This document shows positions 44,785 through 53,297 of a stretch of DNA of 64,000 bases, piece after piece (positions within the stretch are counted from its first letter, which is position 1; each line of letters starts with the position of its first letter). A model generated the notes under the pieces. It did not search any database, had not been told where the DNA came from, and was given only the letters and a program-made list of their open reading frames with translations. The translations under genes were made by a program, and so were the position numbers. The DNA comes from JBCCMQ01 sp039026235. Lineage in GTDB: Bacteria; Pseudomonadota; Alphaproteobacteria; Rhodobacterales; Rhodobacteraceae. The DNA lies in NCBI GenBank assembly GCA_039026235.1, contig JBCCMQ010000001.1, positions 186,001-250,000 of the forward strand. Reading direction: 5' to 3'.

Positions 44785-44985
44785 TTATCAAATCCTTCCA
44801 AAAACAAGGCTTATATTTAGCATGGTGCCTTTGCCATCCGTCAAGTGCGGCGCCCACCGAAAAGGCGGCGAGACACTCCCGATGCCTCTCTGGCCGATGT
44901 TTTGATCTTTGAGTGATGCAAGTGCCCGCTTTACGAGCAAACGCACCTTCGCCAAGGGCCTAGGTCGGTCCGGTCCCGAGGCGTC

Positions 44986-45975
44986 TTACACCTTCAGAAG
45001 AACCGATCCGGCCCGGTCCCCGGACGCCACTGCGTCATGGGCTGCAGCGCAGTCTGCAAGGTCGCGCACCTCGGATATACGCAAGTCGATGGCATCTTTT
45101 TCAAGCAGGCTGGTCAGGCTGGCTATTGCCCGGCGCCGCGCTTCTTTTTGCAAAAGATAGACGAGCACCAGATCGATAGTCACTGCCTTGAACATTAACG
45201 GATAGAAAGGCAGCGTCGGCGTCATGTCCTTGGCTGATCCGAAACTCGCGATGGTACCGCCTTCGGCGATCACGGCCGCGTTGGTCTGAATATTCTTGCC
45301 GAACTCGACCTCTAAGATGCGATCGACAGAGTTGCCTCCGGTCGCGTCGAGAATGCGGTCGGCCAGGTCCTCGTCAGTGTAATCAAAGACATCGTCTGCG
45401 CCGGCAGATCGTGCGGCCTCAAGACCGGCGGCGCCGCGGGCCGTGGCCAGAACCCGCGCGCCCGAGGCTTTGGCCACCTGAACGGCAAGCCTTCCCACGG
45501 CGCCGGCGCCCCCGCTGACAAGTACGGTCTGGCCTTCAACGGCCCCGCCGGCGAGTACCGCATGGGTTGCTGTCAGTCCGGGAATACCCAGGATGGCGCC
45601 CTCTTCGAAGGACACGTTGGAGGGCAACGCTACGGCCTGTTCAGATGGCAGCGCGATGTATTCGGCCGCCGTGCCGAAGGGGCGCCGCCATTGGCCGTTC
45701 CATATCCAGACACGTGCCCCAATGCGGGACGCGTCTATTCCTTCGCCGACCGCCTCAATGACGCCTGCGCCATCGCTATGCGGTACAATCTGCGGGAAGG
45801 GCGGTTTGGTGACACCCGGACGCCCGCCGGCCCGCGCCCTGATATCGGACGGGTTTACACCTGAGCTCTTGAGACGCACCAGAACCTCTCCGGCCGCGGG
45901 AGAAGGTGTTGGCAGGTCTTCCAGCGTCAGCACCTCAGATGCGGAACCGAAACGGGAATAAACAATCGCGCGCAC
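44986..45975 (-). CDS. NADPH:quinone oxidoreductase (zinc-independent MDR family)
   Basis: A 329-residue medium-chain reductase with the NADPH motif VSGGAGAVGRLAVQVAKASGA near 150. Zinc-ligand Cys residues of alcohol dehydrogenases are missing, as in quinone reductases. The GTG start at 45975 follows GGAG by 7 bases. A dead LysR-type regulator gene is divergent to it, so its control may have been lost. Confidence 0.92.
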   Translation of the reverse strand: MRAIVYSRFGSASEVLTLEDLPTPSPAAGEVLVRLKSSGVNPSDIRARAGGRPGVTKPPFPQIVPHSDGAGVIEAVGEGIDASRIGARVWIWNGQWRRPFGTAAEYIALPSEQAVALPSNVSFEEGAILGIPGLTATHAVLAGGAVEGQTVLVSGGAGAVGRLAVQVAKASGARVLATARGAAGLEAARSAGADDVFDYTDEDLADRILDATGGNSVDRILEVEFGKNIQTNAAVIAEGGTIASFGSAKDMTPTLPFYPLMFKAVTIDLVLVYLLQKEARRRAIASLTSLLEKDAIDLRISEVRDLADCAAAHDAVASGDRAGSVLLKV

Positions 45976-46072
45976 AACAGGGCTCCTTTCCTTTCAGTTT
46001 CGGGACTAGTGCAAACTGCGCAATTCTCAAAACAAACTGAAATTATGAAGTGCATTCGATCACCAAATTTAT

Positions 46073-46533
46073 TTGCAAGACGTCGATCTAGATATTCTTC
46101 GGCGTTACCTCGCGGTCCCAGACATTCGCAATTTCACCGCAGAAGGCGCCCGAATGGGGCGCAGCCAGTCCGCGGTGAGCATCGGCATCAAAAACTGGAG
46201 GACAGGCTTAGCACCCGGCTGTTCACACGGAACAACCAGATCGTCCGGCCAACCGAAATCGGCGCTGCGCTTTTGCCAAAGGCCCGCAGGTTGCCGGATG
46301 AAACCGTACGCTAGCTCGCCGAAGTTCGGGGCCTGGCCGTCTCTGGGCGGCTTAGACTTGGGCTGTTTGAACGCGTCTTGCCGCATCGTCTGCCCGATAT
46401 CATGGGCGCCCTGCAACGCCGCTTGCCGGGCACAGAATTGCAGCTCCGCGTGGGGCACAGCGCTGGTCCTGCAATTTGCGGGACAAGTCTATCTCAGTTG
46501 GTGGGCCAATTGCAGGGGGCTACTGCGAAGCTA
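46073..46533 (+). pseudogene. LysR family regulator remnant
   Basis: LDILRRYLAVPDIRNFTAEG, MGRSQSAVSIGIK begins the LysR HTH in one frame. The sequence continues in another frame at about 46195 (KLEDRLSTRLFTRNNQIV and RPTEIGAALLPKARRL), then meets an in-frame TAG after DETVR at about 46313. The substrate domain continues with SGRLRLGLFERVLPHRLPDI and GTELQLRVGHSAG, then is truncated. At least one frameshift, one stop and a lost C-terminus. Confidence 0.8.
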
Positions 46534-46624
46534 TGACGCCAGCCGCCAAGGTTCTGGTGGCGTAACCGGTCGGCGGATTTCCGGGGGAAGCAATTGGTCC
46601 TGACGCCGCAAGAAAATGAATTGC

Positions 46625-46637
46625 GTTATGATATAAC
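46625..46637. promoter_or_regulatory. Candidate Zur box
   Basis: GTTATGATATAAC, an AT-rich inverted repeat (5-bp arms GTTAT/ATAAC) 39 bases upstream of the zur start. It resembles alphaproteobacterial Zur sites (GTTATAwyATAAC type). It would autoregulate zur and the downstream znu genes. Confidence 0.6.
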
Positions 46638-46675
46638 ATTTTGTAGCTAAGCGAACTGAGTTTGGGAGGGTGAAC

Positions 46676-47077
46676 ATGGGTGCCCGCGGCGAACAGATGC
46701 AGGCAGATGTCCTGAGTGTGCTGCAACGAAGTAGTCGGCCGCTGTCGGCCTATGGTATCCTTGCCGAGTTGCGTCCTGAACGACCGAAACTCGCACCGCA
46801 GGCCATTTATCGTGCGCTTGGCGCTCTTTGCGGGAAGGGACAGGTTCACCGTCTTGAGACTAAGAACACCTATGTGCCGAGCCAAACCGACCGTGACGGT
46901 CGTTCAACGGTCCTTTCGATCTGCGACGACTGCGGAACGGTCTCGGAAAGCGCCGCGCCTGAAGTCTTTGACGACCTCTCGGTCGTTGCCGAGCAGTCGG
47001 GGTTTGTTGCCAAAAGACATGTCGTCGAGATCATAGGACGCTGTGGGGACTGCACCGGATCGGAGCATGGGGCATGA
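46676..47077 (+). CDS. zur: Zinc uptake regulator, Fur family
   Basis: A 133-residue Fur-type repressor. The winged helix has LSAYGILAEL and QAIYRALGALCGKGQVHRLE. CDDC and CGDC pairs form the structural zinc site. The ATG at 46676 follows GGGAGG; a GTG two codons earlier is less likely. Its stop overlaps the next small ORF, then znuC, znuB and znuA follow, which identifies the regulator as Zur. Confidence 0.93.
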   Translation: MGARGEQMQADVLSVLQRSSRPLSAYGILAELRPERPKLAPQAIYRALGALCGKGQVHRLETKNTYVPSQTDRDGRSTVLSICDDCGTVSESAAPEVFDDLSVVAEQSGFVAKRHVVEIIGRCGDCTGSEHGA

Positions 47078-47205
47078 GCGACAAAAGGGCGGCGTTCCGG
47101 CTGATCCTGATCGGTGCCGGGCCTCGTGTGGCGGTCGGGCTTTTGATTATTGGGTTGTTGTGGCTGGGCTTTTTCTGGGCGACCGCCAATCCGGGGCCGC
47201 TATGA
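47074..47205 (+). CDS. 43-residue membrane micro-protein between zur and znuC
   Basis: ATG at 47074 overlaps the zur stop (ATGA), and its TGA overlaps the znuC ATG (ATGA). It encodes 43 residues with a basic start (MSDKRAAFRLIL) and one membrane helix centred on VGLLIIGLLWLGFFWA. Tight coupling on both sides argues for a real translated gene. It may modulate the ZnuBC transporter. No family is recognised. Confidence 0.75.
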   Translation: MSDKRAAFRLILIGAGPRVAVGLLIIGLLWLGFFWATANPGPL

Positions 47206-47945
47206 CAGCCGTTGTGACGTTCCAGAACCTGACCTTGGGCTATGATCGCCACCCGGCGGTTCATCACCTCGAGACCGAGATCCAGGAAGGTAGCCTGACT
47301 GCGATTGTCGGGCCGAACGGGGCCGGAAAATCCACCCTTCTCAAGGGTATGACAGGCGCACTTTCTCCACTTGAGGGCAAGATCGGCATGGGCGCATTGA
47401 CCCGTGACGACATCGCCTATTTGCCGCAACAGTCTGATATAGATCGCTCTTTTCCGTTCACGGTCGTCGATCTGGTCAGCATGGGGCTTTGGCGTAACAT
47501 CGGGGCATTTGGCCGATTGAGCCGCGCCCTCCATGGTCGCGTGGCCGATGCGATTGGTGCCGTTGGCCTTGCCGGTTTTGAAAAGCGCCCCATCGGATCC
47601 CTTTCGGGTGGCCAGATGCAACGGGTTCTGTTTGCGCGGCTACTGCTGCAGGATGCGCAGCTTGTCCTGCTTGATGAACCGTTCACCGCTGTAGACGCCC
47701 GGACGACTGCCGATCTGATCGACATCATCCGCCGCTGGCACACAGAGGGCCGCACGGTCATCGCCGTGTTGCATGACTATGAATCCGTGAAGGTGAATTT
47801 TCCGCACACGATGATGCTCGCCCGAGAACTGGTGGCCCATGGGCCGACGCCGGACGTCCTGACAGCAGAAAACCAGTTCAAGGCCCGGCAAATGTGCGAA
47901 GCCTGTGCAAGCACCCCGCATGTCTGCGGGCGGGACGCCGCATGA
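47202..47945 (+). CDS. znuC: Zinc ABC transporter ATP-binding protein
   Basis: A 247-residue ATPase. Walker A GPNGAGKST at residues 37-45, Q-loop LPQQSD, signature SLSGGQMQRVLFARLL, Walker B LVLLDEPFTAVD and switch His in VLHDYE. A Cys-rich tail (CEACASTPHVC) may bind zinc. It energises ZnuB. Coupled to the micro-ORF and to znuB by 4-base overlaps. Confidence 0.95.
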   Translation: MTAVVTFQNLTLGYDRHPAVHHLETEIQEGSLTAIVGPNGAGKSTLLKGMTGALSPLEGKIGMGALTRDDIAYLPQQSDIDRSFPFTVVDLVSMGLWRNIGAFGRLSRALHGRVADAIGAVGLAGFEKRPIGSLSGGQMQRVLFARLLLQDAQLVLLDEPFTAVDARTTADLIDIIRRWHTEGRTVIAVLHDYESVKVNFPHTMMLARELVAHGPTPDVLTAENQFKARQMCEACASTPHVCGRDAA

Positions 47946-48811
47946 TCTGGGACCTTTTCGCTGCGCCATTTGCGGAATTCGGCTTCATGCGCCGCGCGCT
48001 ATTGGGGTGCGTGACCATTGCGGTTGGTGCGACACCGGTGGGTGTGTTCCTGATGCTTCGCCGCATGAGCCTGACCGGCGATGCAATGGCGCATGCCATT
48101 CTGCCCGGGGCAGCGGTAGGTTTTTTGGTCTCGGGCCTGTCGCTTGGAGCAATGACAATCGGCGGCCTGATTGCGGGGATGGCCGTGGCGTTGGCCTCTG
48201 GCTTTGTAACCCGGGTTACGGCACTGCGCGAAGACGCAAGTCTCGCAGCCTTCTATCTGATATCTCTGGCGCTGGGCGTTTTGATCGTCTCGACCCGTGG
48301 CAGCAACGTCGATCTGATGCATGTGCTCTTCGGCACCGTTCTGGCGCTCGACAACGCGGCGCTCATACTGCTTTGTTCGATCGCCAGCATCTCGGTTTTG
48401 ACACTGGCCGTGATCTTTCGACCCCTTGTGCTGGAATGCGCCGACCCACAATTCCTGCGGTCGGTCAGCGGCCTTAGCGCGATCACCCACTTCACCTTCT
48501 TGATGTTGGTCGTTTTGAACCTTGTGGCCGGCTTTCATGCGCTTGGGACCTTGATGGCAGTCGGCATCATGATCCTTCCGGCCGCGGCGGCCCGATTCTG
48601 GTCCGCCAGTATCGGCGGCTTGCTCGTTATCGCCGTTTTGGTGGCGATCCTGTCGAGCGTGATCGGCCTTCTTCTTTCGTATCATTACAGCCTACCGTCC
48701 GGCCCGGCGATCATTCTTGTGGCAGGCATTGCCTATGGGGTGTCGGTGGTTCTTGGACCGGTGGGCGGTCTTATCGCGCAGGCCTTGCCGCGCGCTCACC
48801 TTGAATCATGA
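47942..48811 (+). CDS. znuB: Zinc ABC transporter permease
   Basis: A 289-residue ABC-3 family permease with eight or nine membrane helices. SLTGDAMAHAILPGAAVGF near 38-56 and ALGTLMAVGIMILPAAAARF are family signatures. ATG overlaps the znuC stop. Confidence 0.94.
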   Translation: MIWDLFAAPFAEFGFMRRALLGCVTIAVGATPVGVFLMLRRMSLTGDAMAHAILPGAAVGFLVSGLSLGAMTIGGLIAGMAVALASGFVTRVTALREDASLAAFYLISLALGVLIVSTRGSNVDLMHVLFGTVLALDNAALILLCSIASISVLTLAVIFRPLVLECADPQFLRSVSGLSAITHFTFLMLVVLNLVAGFHALGTLMAVGIMILPAAAARFWSASIGGLLVIAVLVAILSSVIGLLLSYHYSLPSGPAIILVAGIAYGVSVVLGPVGGLIAQALPRAHLES

Positions 48812-48822
48812 GAGGATCCCAC

Positions 48823-49959
48823 ATGACGAAACGTCGAACCCTTCTGAAATCCGCTGCCGCATTCGCAGCGCTTTCGATGGCTTTTCCCGCCACGGCGCAG
48901 ACTGATGCACCGTTGAGTGTGGTCGCCAGCTTTTCGATCCTGGGCGACATGGTTGAGCAGATTGGCGGGGACAACGTCAGCGTGACGACGTTGGTCGGGC
49001 CGGACGGCGACGCCCATGTCTATCAGCCCACACCGGCGGATGCCCGCAGTGTGAGCGACGCGGATGTCCTATTTGTCAACGGGCTCGAATTCGAAGGCTG
49101 GCTTGAGCGTTTGGCCGAAGCCGCGTCGTTTGACGGAACGCTTGTCGTCGCGACGACCGGAGTTGAGGCCATCGCATTCGACGATGACCATGACGATCAC
49201 GACGACCATGGGGAGGAGCACGCCGAGGGCGAAGATCACGACCACGAAGAGCACGCCGAGGGCGAAGATCACGACCACGAAGAGCATGCCGAAGGTGAAG
49301 ACCACGACCATGACCATGAAGAACATGCCGAGGGCGAAGACCACGATCACGGCGAAGAGCACGCAGAAGCAGACGGGCATGACGATCACGGCGAAGAGCA
49401 TGCCGGTGATGACCACGGCCACAACCACGGCGCCTTTGATCCGCACGCTTGGCAAAGCCTTGAAAACGCTGTGATCTATGTCGACAACATAACGGCCGCC
49501 CTGGCGAAGGCCGACCCCAGCAACGCTGGGACATTCTATCAGAACAGGGCAGCCTACGTTGCCGAGATAGAGGCGCTTGGCGACGAGGTGCGGGCCCTAA
49601 TGGCGGCTCTTCCCGAGGATCGGCGGACTATTGTCACGTCTCACGATGCGTTTGGGTATTTCGCGGAAGAATACGACCTGACGTTCGAGGCACCCCAGGG
49701 CCTCAGCACCGAAAGCGAACCTTCGGCCGCCGATGTTGCCGAGATGATTACCCAGATCCGTGAAGAAGGTATCGCGGCGGTCTTCGTCGAATCGATCACG
49801 GACAACCGCTTGCTGGAACAAATCGCGAGTGAAACCGGCGCGGCGATCGGCGGCACCCTTTATTCGGATGCTCTGTCCAACGACAACGGACCTGCAAGCA
49901 CGTATCTGGACATGATGCGCCACAACGCCAACACGCTGGCAGGTGCGCTCGGGTCCTGA
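48823..49959 (+). CDS. znuA: Zinc ABC transporter substrate-binding protein with long His loop
   Basis: A 378-residue periplasmic binding protein with a 25-residue signal peptide. An unusually long His/Asp/Glu-rich loop (residues about 122-204) is built from repeats of the EEHAEGEDHDH type. Zinc ligands in the core include GDAHVYQPTPAD, HAWQ (FDPHAWQ), TSHDAFGYFAEEY. The ATG at 48823 follows AGAGGA. Terminal gene of the zur-znu operon; a hairpin follows. Confidence 0.95.
   Translation: MTKRRTLLKSAAAFAALSMAFPATAQTDAPLSVVASFSILGDMVEQIGGDNVSVTTLVGPDGDAHVYQPTPADARSVSDADVLFVNGLEFEGWLERLAEAASFDGTLVVATTGVEAIAFDDDHDDHDDHGEEHAEGEDHDHEEHAEGEDHDHEEHAEGEDHDHDHEEHAEGEDHDHGEEHAEADGHDDHGEEHAGDDHGHNHGAFDPHAWQSLENAVIYVDNITAALAKADPSNAGTFYQNRAAYVAEIEALGDEVRALMAALPEDRRTIVTSHDAFGYFAEEYDLTFEAPQGLSTESEPSAADVAEMITQIREEGIAAVFVESITDNRLLEQIASETGAAIGGTLYSDALSNDNGPASTYLDMMRHNANTLAGALGS
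49212..49434 (+). repeat. In-frame tandem repeat encoding the ZnuA His loop
   Basis: About six units of 33-39 bases, the first two nearly identical, each encoding EEHAEGEDHDH-like residues. Copy number variation would change zinc-binding capacity without a frame change. Confidence 0.85.
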
Positions 49960-49967
49960 TCCAGATA

Positions 49968-49997
49968 CGGAGCCGGTGATAAAATGCACCGGCTCCG
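49968..49997 (+). terminator. Hairpin after znuA
   Basis: CGGAGCCGGTG pairs perfectly with CACCGGCTCCG around an eight-base loop, 8 bases after the stop. No U run follows, so it may be an mRNA-end stabiliser or a weak terminator. Confidence 0.6.
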
Positions 49998-50250
49998 CAA
50001 GCGCTGAGCAGACCGTGTTTATAGAACCAAATCCAGACGCCCTAGGCCGCGCGGCCTGTCCGTTTGAGCGGTGATCGGGGCAGGGTCATGGGAATGGGCT
50101 GACACGCAGCCGGCTTCTGGGTGCCGGCGGCATTGTGTCGAATTGGTTCGAATTTGCAGCGGCGGCTTTGGTCCCCGCGACAAAGCTTGAACCATAGATT
50201 AGAAAGGGCATGCTGGGGTTGCACGAGACCCCTGGGTTCGGAGGCCGGCA

Positions 50251-51714
50251 ATGGACGGCGACAGATTGTGGCGATCAGCAAAAAACGGTGTTTGCGCCCT
50301 TTTGGTATTAATGGCGTCGCTCTCGATGGTCAGCGCTGCGGGTACCGAACGGCTGTTTGTGAGCTGGGATATGCTGGTGCCGTCCGGTGACACAACCGGC
50401 CCGGCCGCGGCAACGCAAGCGACAGTCGACCACGACAGGCGGTCAGGATCTTCTCAGGCCGACTTCGCCGGCAGTGACGTCTGGCGAAAGCAGGTTATGG
50501 ACGTGGCGGCGCCGCTTCTTAATCAAGAGGTGCTCATCGACGGCTATGTATTGCCGCTGACCTGGGATGGGCGTCGGGTGACCGAGTTTCTTTTGGTTCC
50601 TTGGATCGGCGCCTGCATTCACACGCCCGCACCGCACCCAAACCAGGTTGTCCACGTGTCCTATCCGGACGGGTTGCGATTGACAAAACCCTATGAGCCG
50701 GTGCGACTTGCCGGCACACTCAGGCACGCGCCATCGGCGCATCTGCTTTTCCTGGTCGACGGCAGCCGTCCTGTTGCCACAGCCTACGGGCTTGGCGGTG
50801 CAAAGGTCTCCGGCAGCCCCGGCAAAATTACCGCGGCGTCTTCCCTGGCCGTCCCGCCATTGGTCAGGACACAGCTTTGGGTGAACGGCCTTTTCAGCGA
50901 CAGCATGGCGGCTCTTGGGCGCGGCGATGTATCCGGTGCCCTGGTCTTCGCCTTGCTCTTGTCCTTCGCCTACGGCGCGTTCCACACTCTCGGACCGGGC
51001 CACGGCAAGTCTGTCGTCGTGTCGTACTTCATCGGTGCGGGCGGCGGCCTGCGGCGGGGTGTGTCGCTGGGCGTGCGCATCGCGGTGTTGCACGTTTTGT
51101 CAGCGGTGGTCATCGTCTTCGTTCTGGACCTTGTCGTTCGCCAGACGACAGGGGGCCCGCCGTCCGACCATCGGGCGGTGCGCCTGGCGAGCTACGCGTT
51201 GGTTACGGCCATCGGGACTGTGATGCTGTGGCAGGCATTCGCTGCCTTGCGGCGCCGAAGGGCCGGTCCGCTGGATTCCGGCCATGGGCACGGGCATTCC
51301 GACTGTGCCGCTTGCGCGACAGCTTCAAGTCGGGCCAAGGACGGGTGGATTGCCGCGTCGGTCGGCATTGTGCCCTGCACGGGCGCGCTGATTGTGATGC
51401 TATTTGGGCTGGCGAACAATCTGATCTGGCCGGCGATCTTCATGGTTGTCGCAATATCGGCCGGGATGGCCTTCGCGATGTCGGGCATCGGCGTCGCGGC
51501 CCTTTGGGGCAGGCAGTGGGTCGAAAGCCGTTTCGATGCCGACAGCGGGCGGCGCGAAACTTTCGAACTCGGCGCCCGATTGGCCGGTGCGTCATTAGTC
51601 TTTGTGATCGGCGTCGTTCTTTTCTCGCTCACCCTCACGCTTCGGCCAATTCCGCAACTGCCGTTGGATGAAGTTGCGCTGAGCAAAACCGATCTGGTCG
51701 GGTGGGAAAGCTAG
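50251..51714 (+). CDS. DUF3299-NicO fusion: metal transport membrane protein
   Basis: A 487-residue fusion. Signal/anchor at 1-29; DUF3299 domain at about 85-170 (LIDGYVLPLTWDGRRVTEF, LVPWIGACIHTP). The NicO/RcnA-like nickel/cobalt permease spans about 225-480 with AYGAFHTLGPGHGKSVV, a cytoplasmic HGHGHSDCAAC loop and SVGIVPCTGALIVML. Each half is known separately; together on one chain they suggest metal delivery to or from a permease. It lies after znuA and before an ABC/ZnuA-like set, supporting a role in metal homeostasis. Confidence 0.82.
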   Translation: MDGDRLWRSAKNGVCALLVLMASLSMVSAAGTERLFVSWDMLVPSGDTTGPAAATQATVDHDRRSGSSQADFAGSDVWRKQVMDVAAPLLNQEVLIDGYVLPLTWDGRRVTEFLLVPWIGACIHTPAPHPNQVVHVSYPDGLRLTKPYEPVRLAGTLRHAPSAHLLFLVDGSRPVATAYGLGGAKVSGSPGKITAASSLAVPPLVRTQLWVNGLFSDSMAALGRGDVSGALVFALLLSFAYGAFHTLGPGHGKSVVVSYFIGAGGGLRRGVSLGVRIAVLHVLSAVVIVFVLDLVVRQTTGGPPSDHRAVRLASYALVTAIGTVMLWQAFAALRRRRAGPLDSGHGHGHSDCAACATASSRAKDGWIAASVGIVPCTGALIVMLFGLANNLIWPAIFMVVAISAGMAFAMSGIGVAALWGRQWVESRFDADSGRRETFELGARLAGASLVFVIGVVLFSLTLTLRPIPQLPLDEVALSKTDLVGWES

Positions 51715-51868
51715 ACCAGGGAAGGAACCTGACCATCCGGGTGATCGCGCATGCGGTGCCTGATGGCAGAGGGCGTCCTAAGAAACCCCCGGGCGTCGCC
51801 ATCGGGAAGCGCCCCGGCAGATCCGCCAAGAGTGCGGTCCAATCGGTCCGTGAAGCAGACTTCTATGC

Positions 51869-52303
51869 ATGCGCCTTAAACACGTAAGCCTGACTGCACG
51901 CGATGCCGACCGCCTGGCCGCCTTCTACAGGAACACATTTGGATTTGTGGACCGTCGTCCCGCCAAACAGCTTTCCGGCGAACGCGTCGCTCGCGGCAAC
52001 GGCCTAGCGAACTCTTGTATCTACGTAATCTGGCTTACTCTGACCGATGACAGCGGCCCTTTTCTGGAAATCATGGAATACAGCGAAAGGATCGACCGAC
52101 CGAAACCCGCAGTCAATGAACCGGGTTTTGGTCACCTGGCCTTTGCGGTTCCGGATCTTACAGAGACTGTGCAGAAAGTTCTGAAATTCGGTGGGACCTT
52201 GCAGGGCGAGGTCACCAACTTTGGCACGGATGAAAAACCGCACCTGATCGTCTATGTGCGCGATCCGGAAGGTAATATCTTGGAGCTTGAGCAAGATCCA
52301 TAA
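51869..52303 (+). CDS. VOC family (glyoxalase-like) protein
   Basis: A 144-residue protein with two beta-alpha-beta-beta-beta modules. LKHVSLTARDADRLAAFY begins the first and GFGHLAFAVPDLTETV the second. The metal ligand Glu is in NILELEQ at the end. No neighbouring enzyme indicates its substrate. It interrupts the metal-linked gene set. Confidence 0.85.
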   Translation: MRLKHVSLTARDADRLAAFYRNTFGFVDRRPAKQLSGERVARGNGLANSCIYVIWLTLTDDSGPFLEIMEYSERIDRPKPAVNEPGFGHLAFAVPDLTETVQKVLKFGGTLQGEVTNFGTDEKPHLIVYVRDPEGNILELEQDP

Positions 52304-52718
52304 GGCGTCGCCCTAACGTCCGGCGCCTCCTAAGGAAATGCGGTTCGGCCCTTAAACAACGTCCCAAAAAGGGTCCAAGCGACAGGGGCGACACGCAGGT
52401 GTCAAAGACCCAGTGGAACAGGATGGCTTTTGCCTAGCGCCTGTTTGCGGCCCGAATTCCAAATATGCGCAAGAACGAAGGCGCTGTTCAGGTCCGGTCG
52501 TCGCCTCTTCCCTGTGTCTGAAAAAATCGGCCGAATCCGATTGGGAAAGATCATGCTGCGTTCGGGGTTGTAGCGGCCGAGATCGCCCTGCGCCAAGTGA
52601 TGTCCTCGCGGTAATCCCCACCGTCCATGCCCTAAGCCTGCCGAGCCCCGGCTTGCACTCCGCCATCAAGTCGCACAGGTTGGGCTAAGGGCAATCTTCA
52701 CAATCGGGCGACCCGTCT
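52304..52718. other. Intergenic region upstream of ABC metal cluster
   Basis: 415 bases with no supported gene. Short frames on both strands lack composition or motifs. No GTTATAAC-type Zur box was seen here. It should hold the promoter of the operon beginning at 52719. Confidence 0.4.
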
Positions 52719-53297
52719 ATGTTGCATGCATCCAGGATCGCTGCGTTGATCGTCGCAGGCGGCGTCGTGCTTGCTGCAGTGATCTGGTGGCCTGACCGAA
52801 CCGAGGTTTCTGAAACGGACACGTTCACGGCGCCGGGCCTTGATCCCATGACAATCGGTGATGCAGAAGCCGGTTTCTGGCAGCTTACACCGGCCCTTTT
52901 GCTGGTCGTTTACGAGGCTTTCGCCGAGACGCGGGAAGACGCCATCTACGATACGCTTTCAAGCGTAACGCACGGCGATGCATTGGAGTACCTGTACCTC
53001 GAAAGGGTCGAGTCTATGGCCGGTGGTGGGCTCGAAGAGGCTGACCAGGAGATCCATGAAATCAAGCTCTTGACCACACGAGTATCACGCGAAGACACGT
53101 CGCTGAAGATTGATTCCGCGTGGCAGGTCATCGGAACGGTGGGGCATGCCGAACACCTGCACGTCCGAGGCAATACATACCGGGCGAACTTGACTGTGTC
53201 TCCGGTCGAGGGTGCCTGGCGTATCACGGATTTCGATCTTCTGGATGTCAATCGGAACGGGGCGGGAGAGACGTTTCTTGCTCCGCAAACCAACTAG
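52719..53297 (+). CDS. Membrane-anchored periplasmic hypothetical protein
   Basis: A 192-residue protein with one N-terminal helix (IAALIVAGGVVLAAVIWW) and a soluble part. The region 50-130 is helical; the last 80 residues are beta-rich (HLHVRGNTYRANLTVSPVEG). The stop shares one base with the ATPase GTG, so it belongs to the ABC operon. It may be a substrate-handling or adaptor part. No family recognised. Confidence 0.75.
   Translation: MLHASRIAALIVAGGVVLAAVIWWPDRTEVSETDTFTAPGLDPMTIGDAEAGFWQLTPALLLVVYEAFAETREDAIYDTLSSVTHGDALEYLYLERVESMAGGGLEEADQEIHEIKLLTTRVSREDTSLKIDSAWQVIGTVGHAEHLHVRGNTYRANLTVSPVEGAWRITDFDLLDVNRNGAGETFLAPQTN

Noticed and set aside
49212..49434. Tandem repeats resembling a CRISPR array
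   Set aside because: Units are directly adjacent, in frame and encode a His-rich loop; there are no spacers or cas genes.
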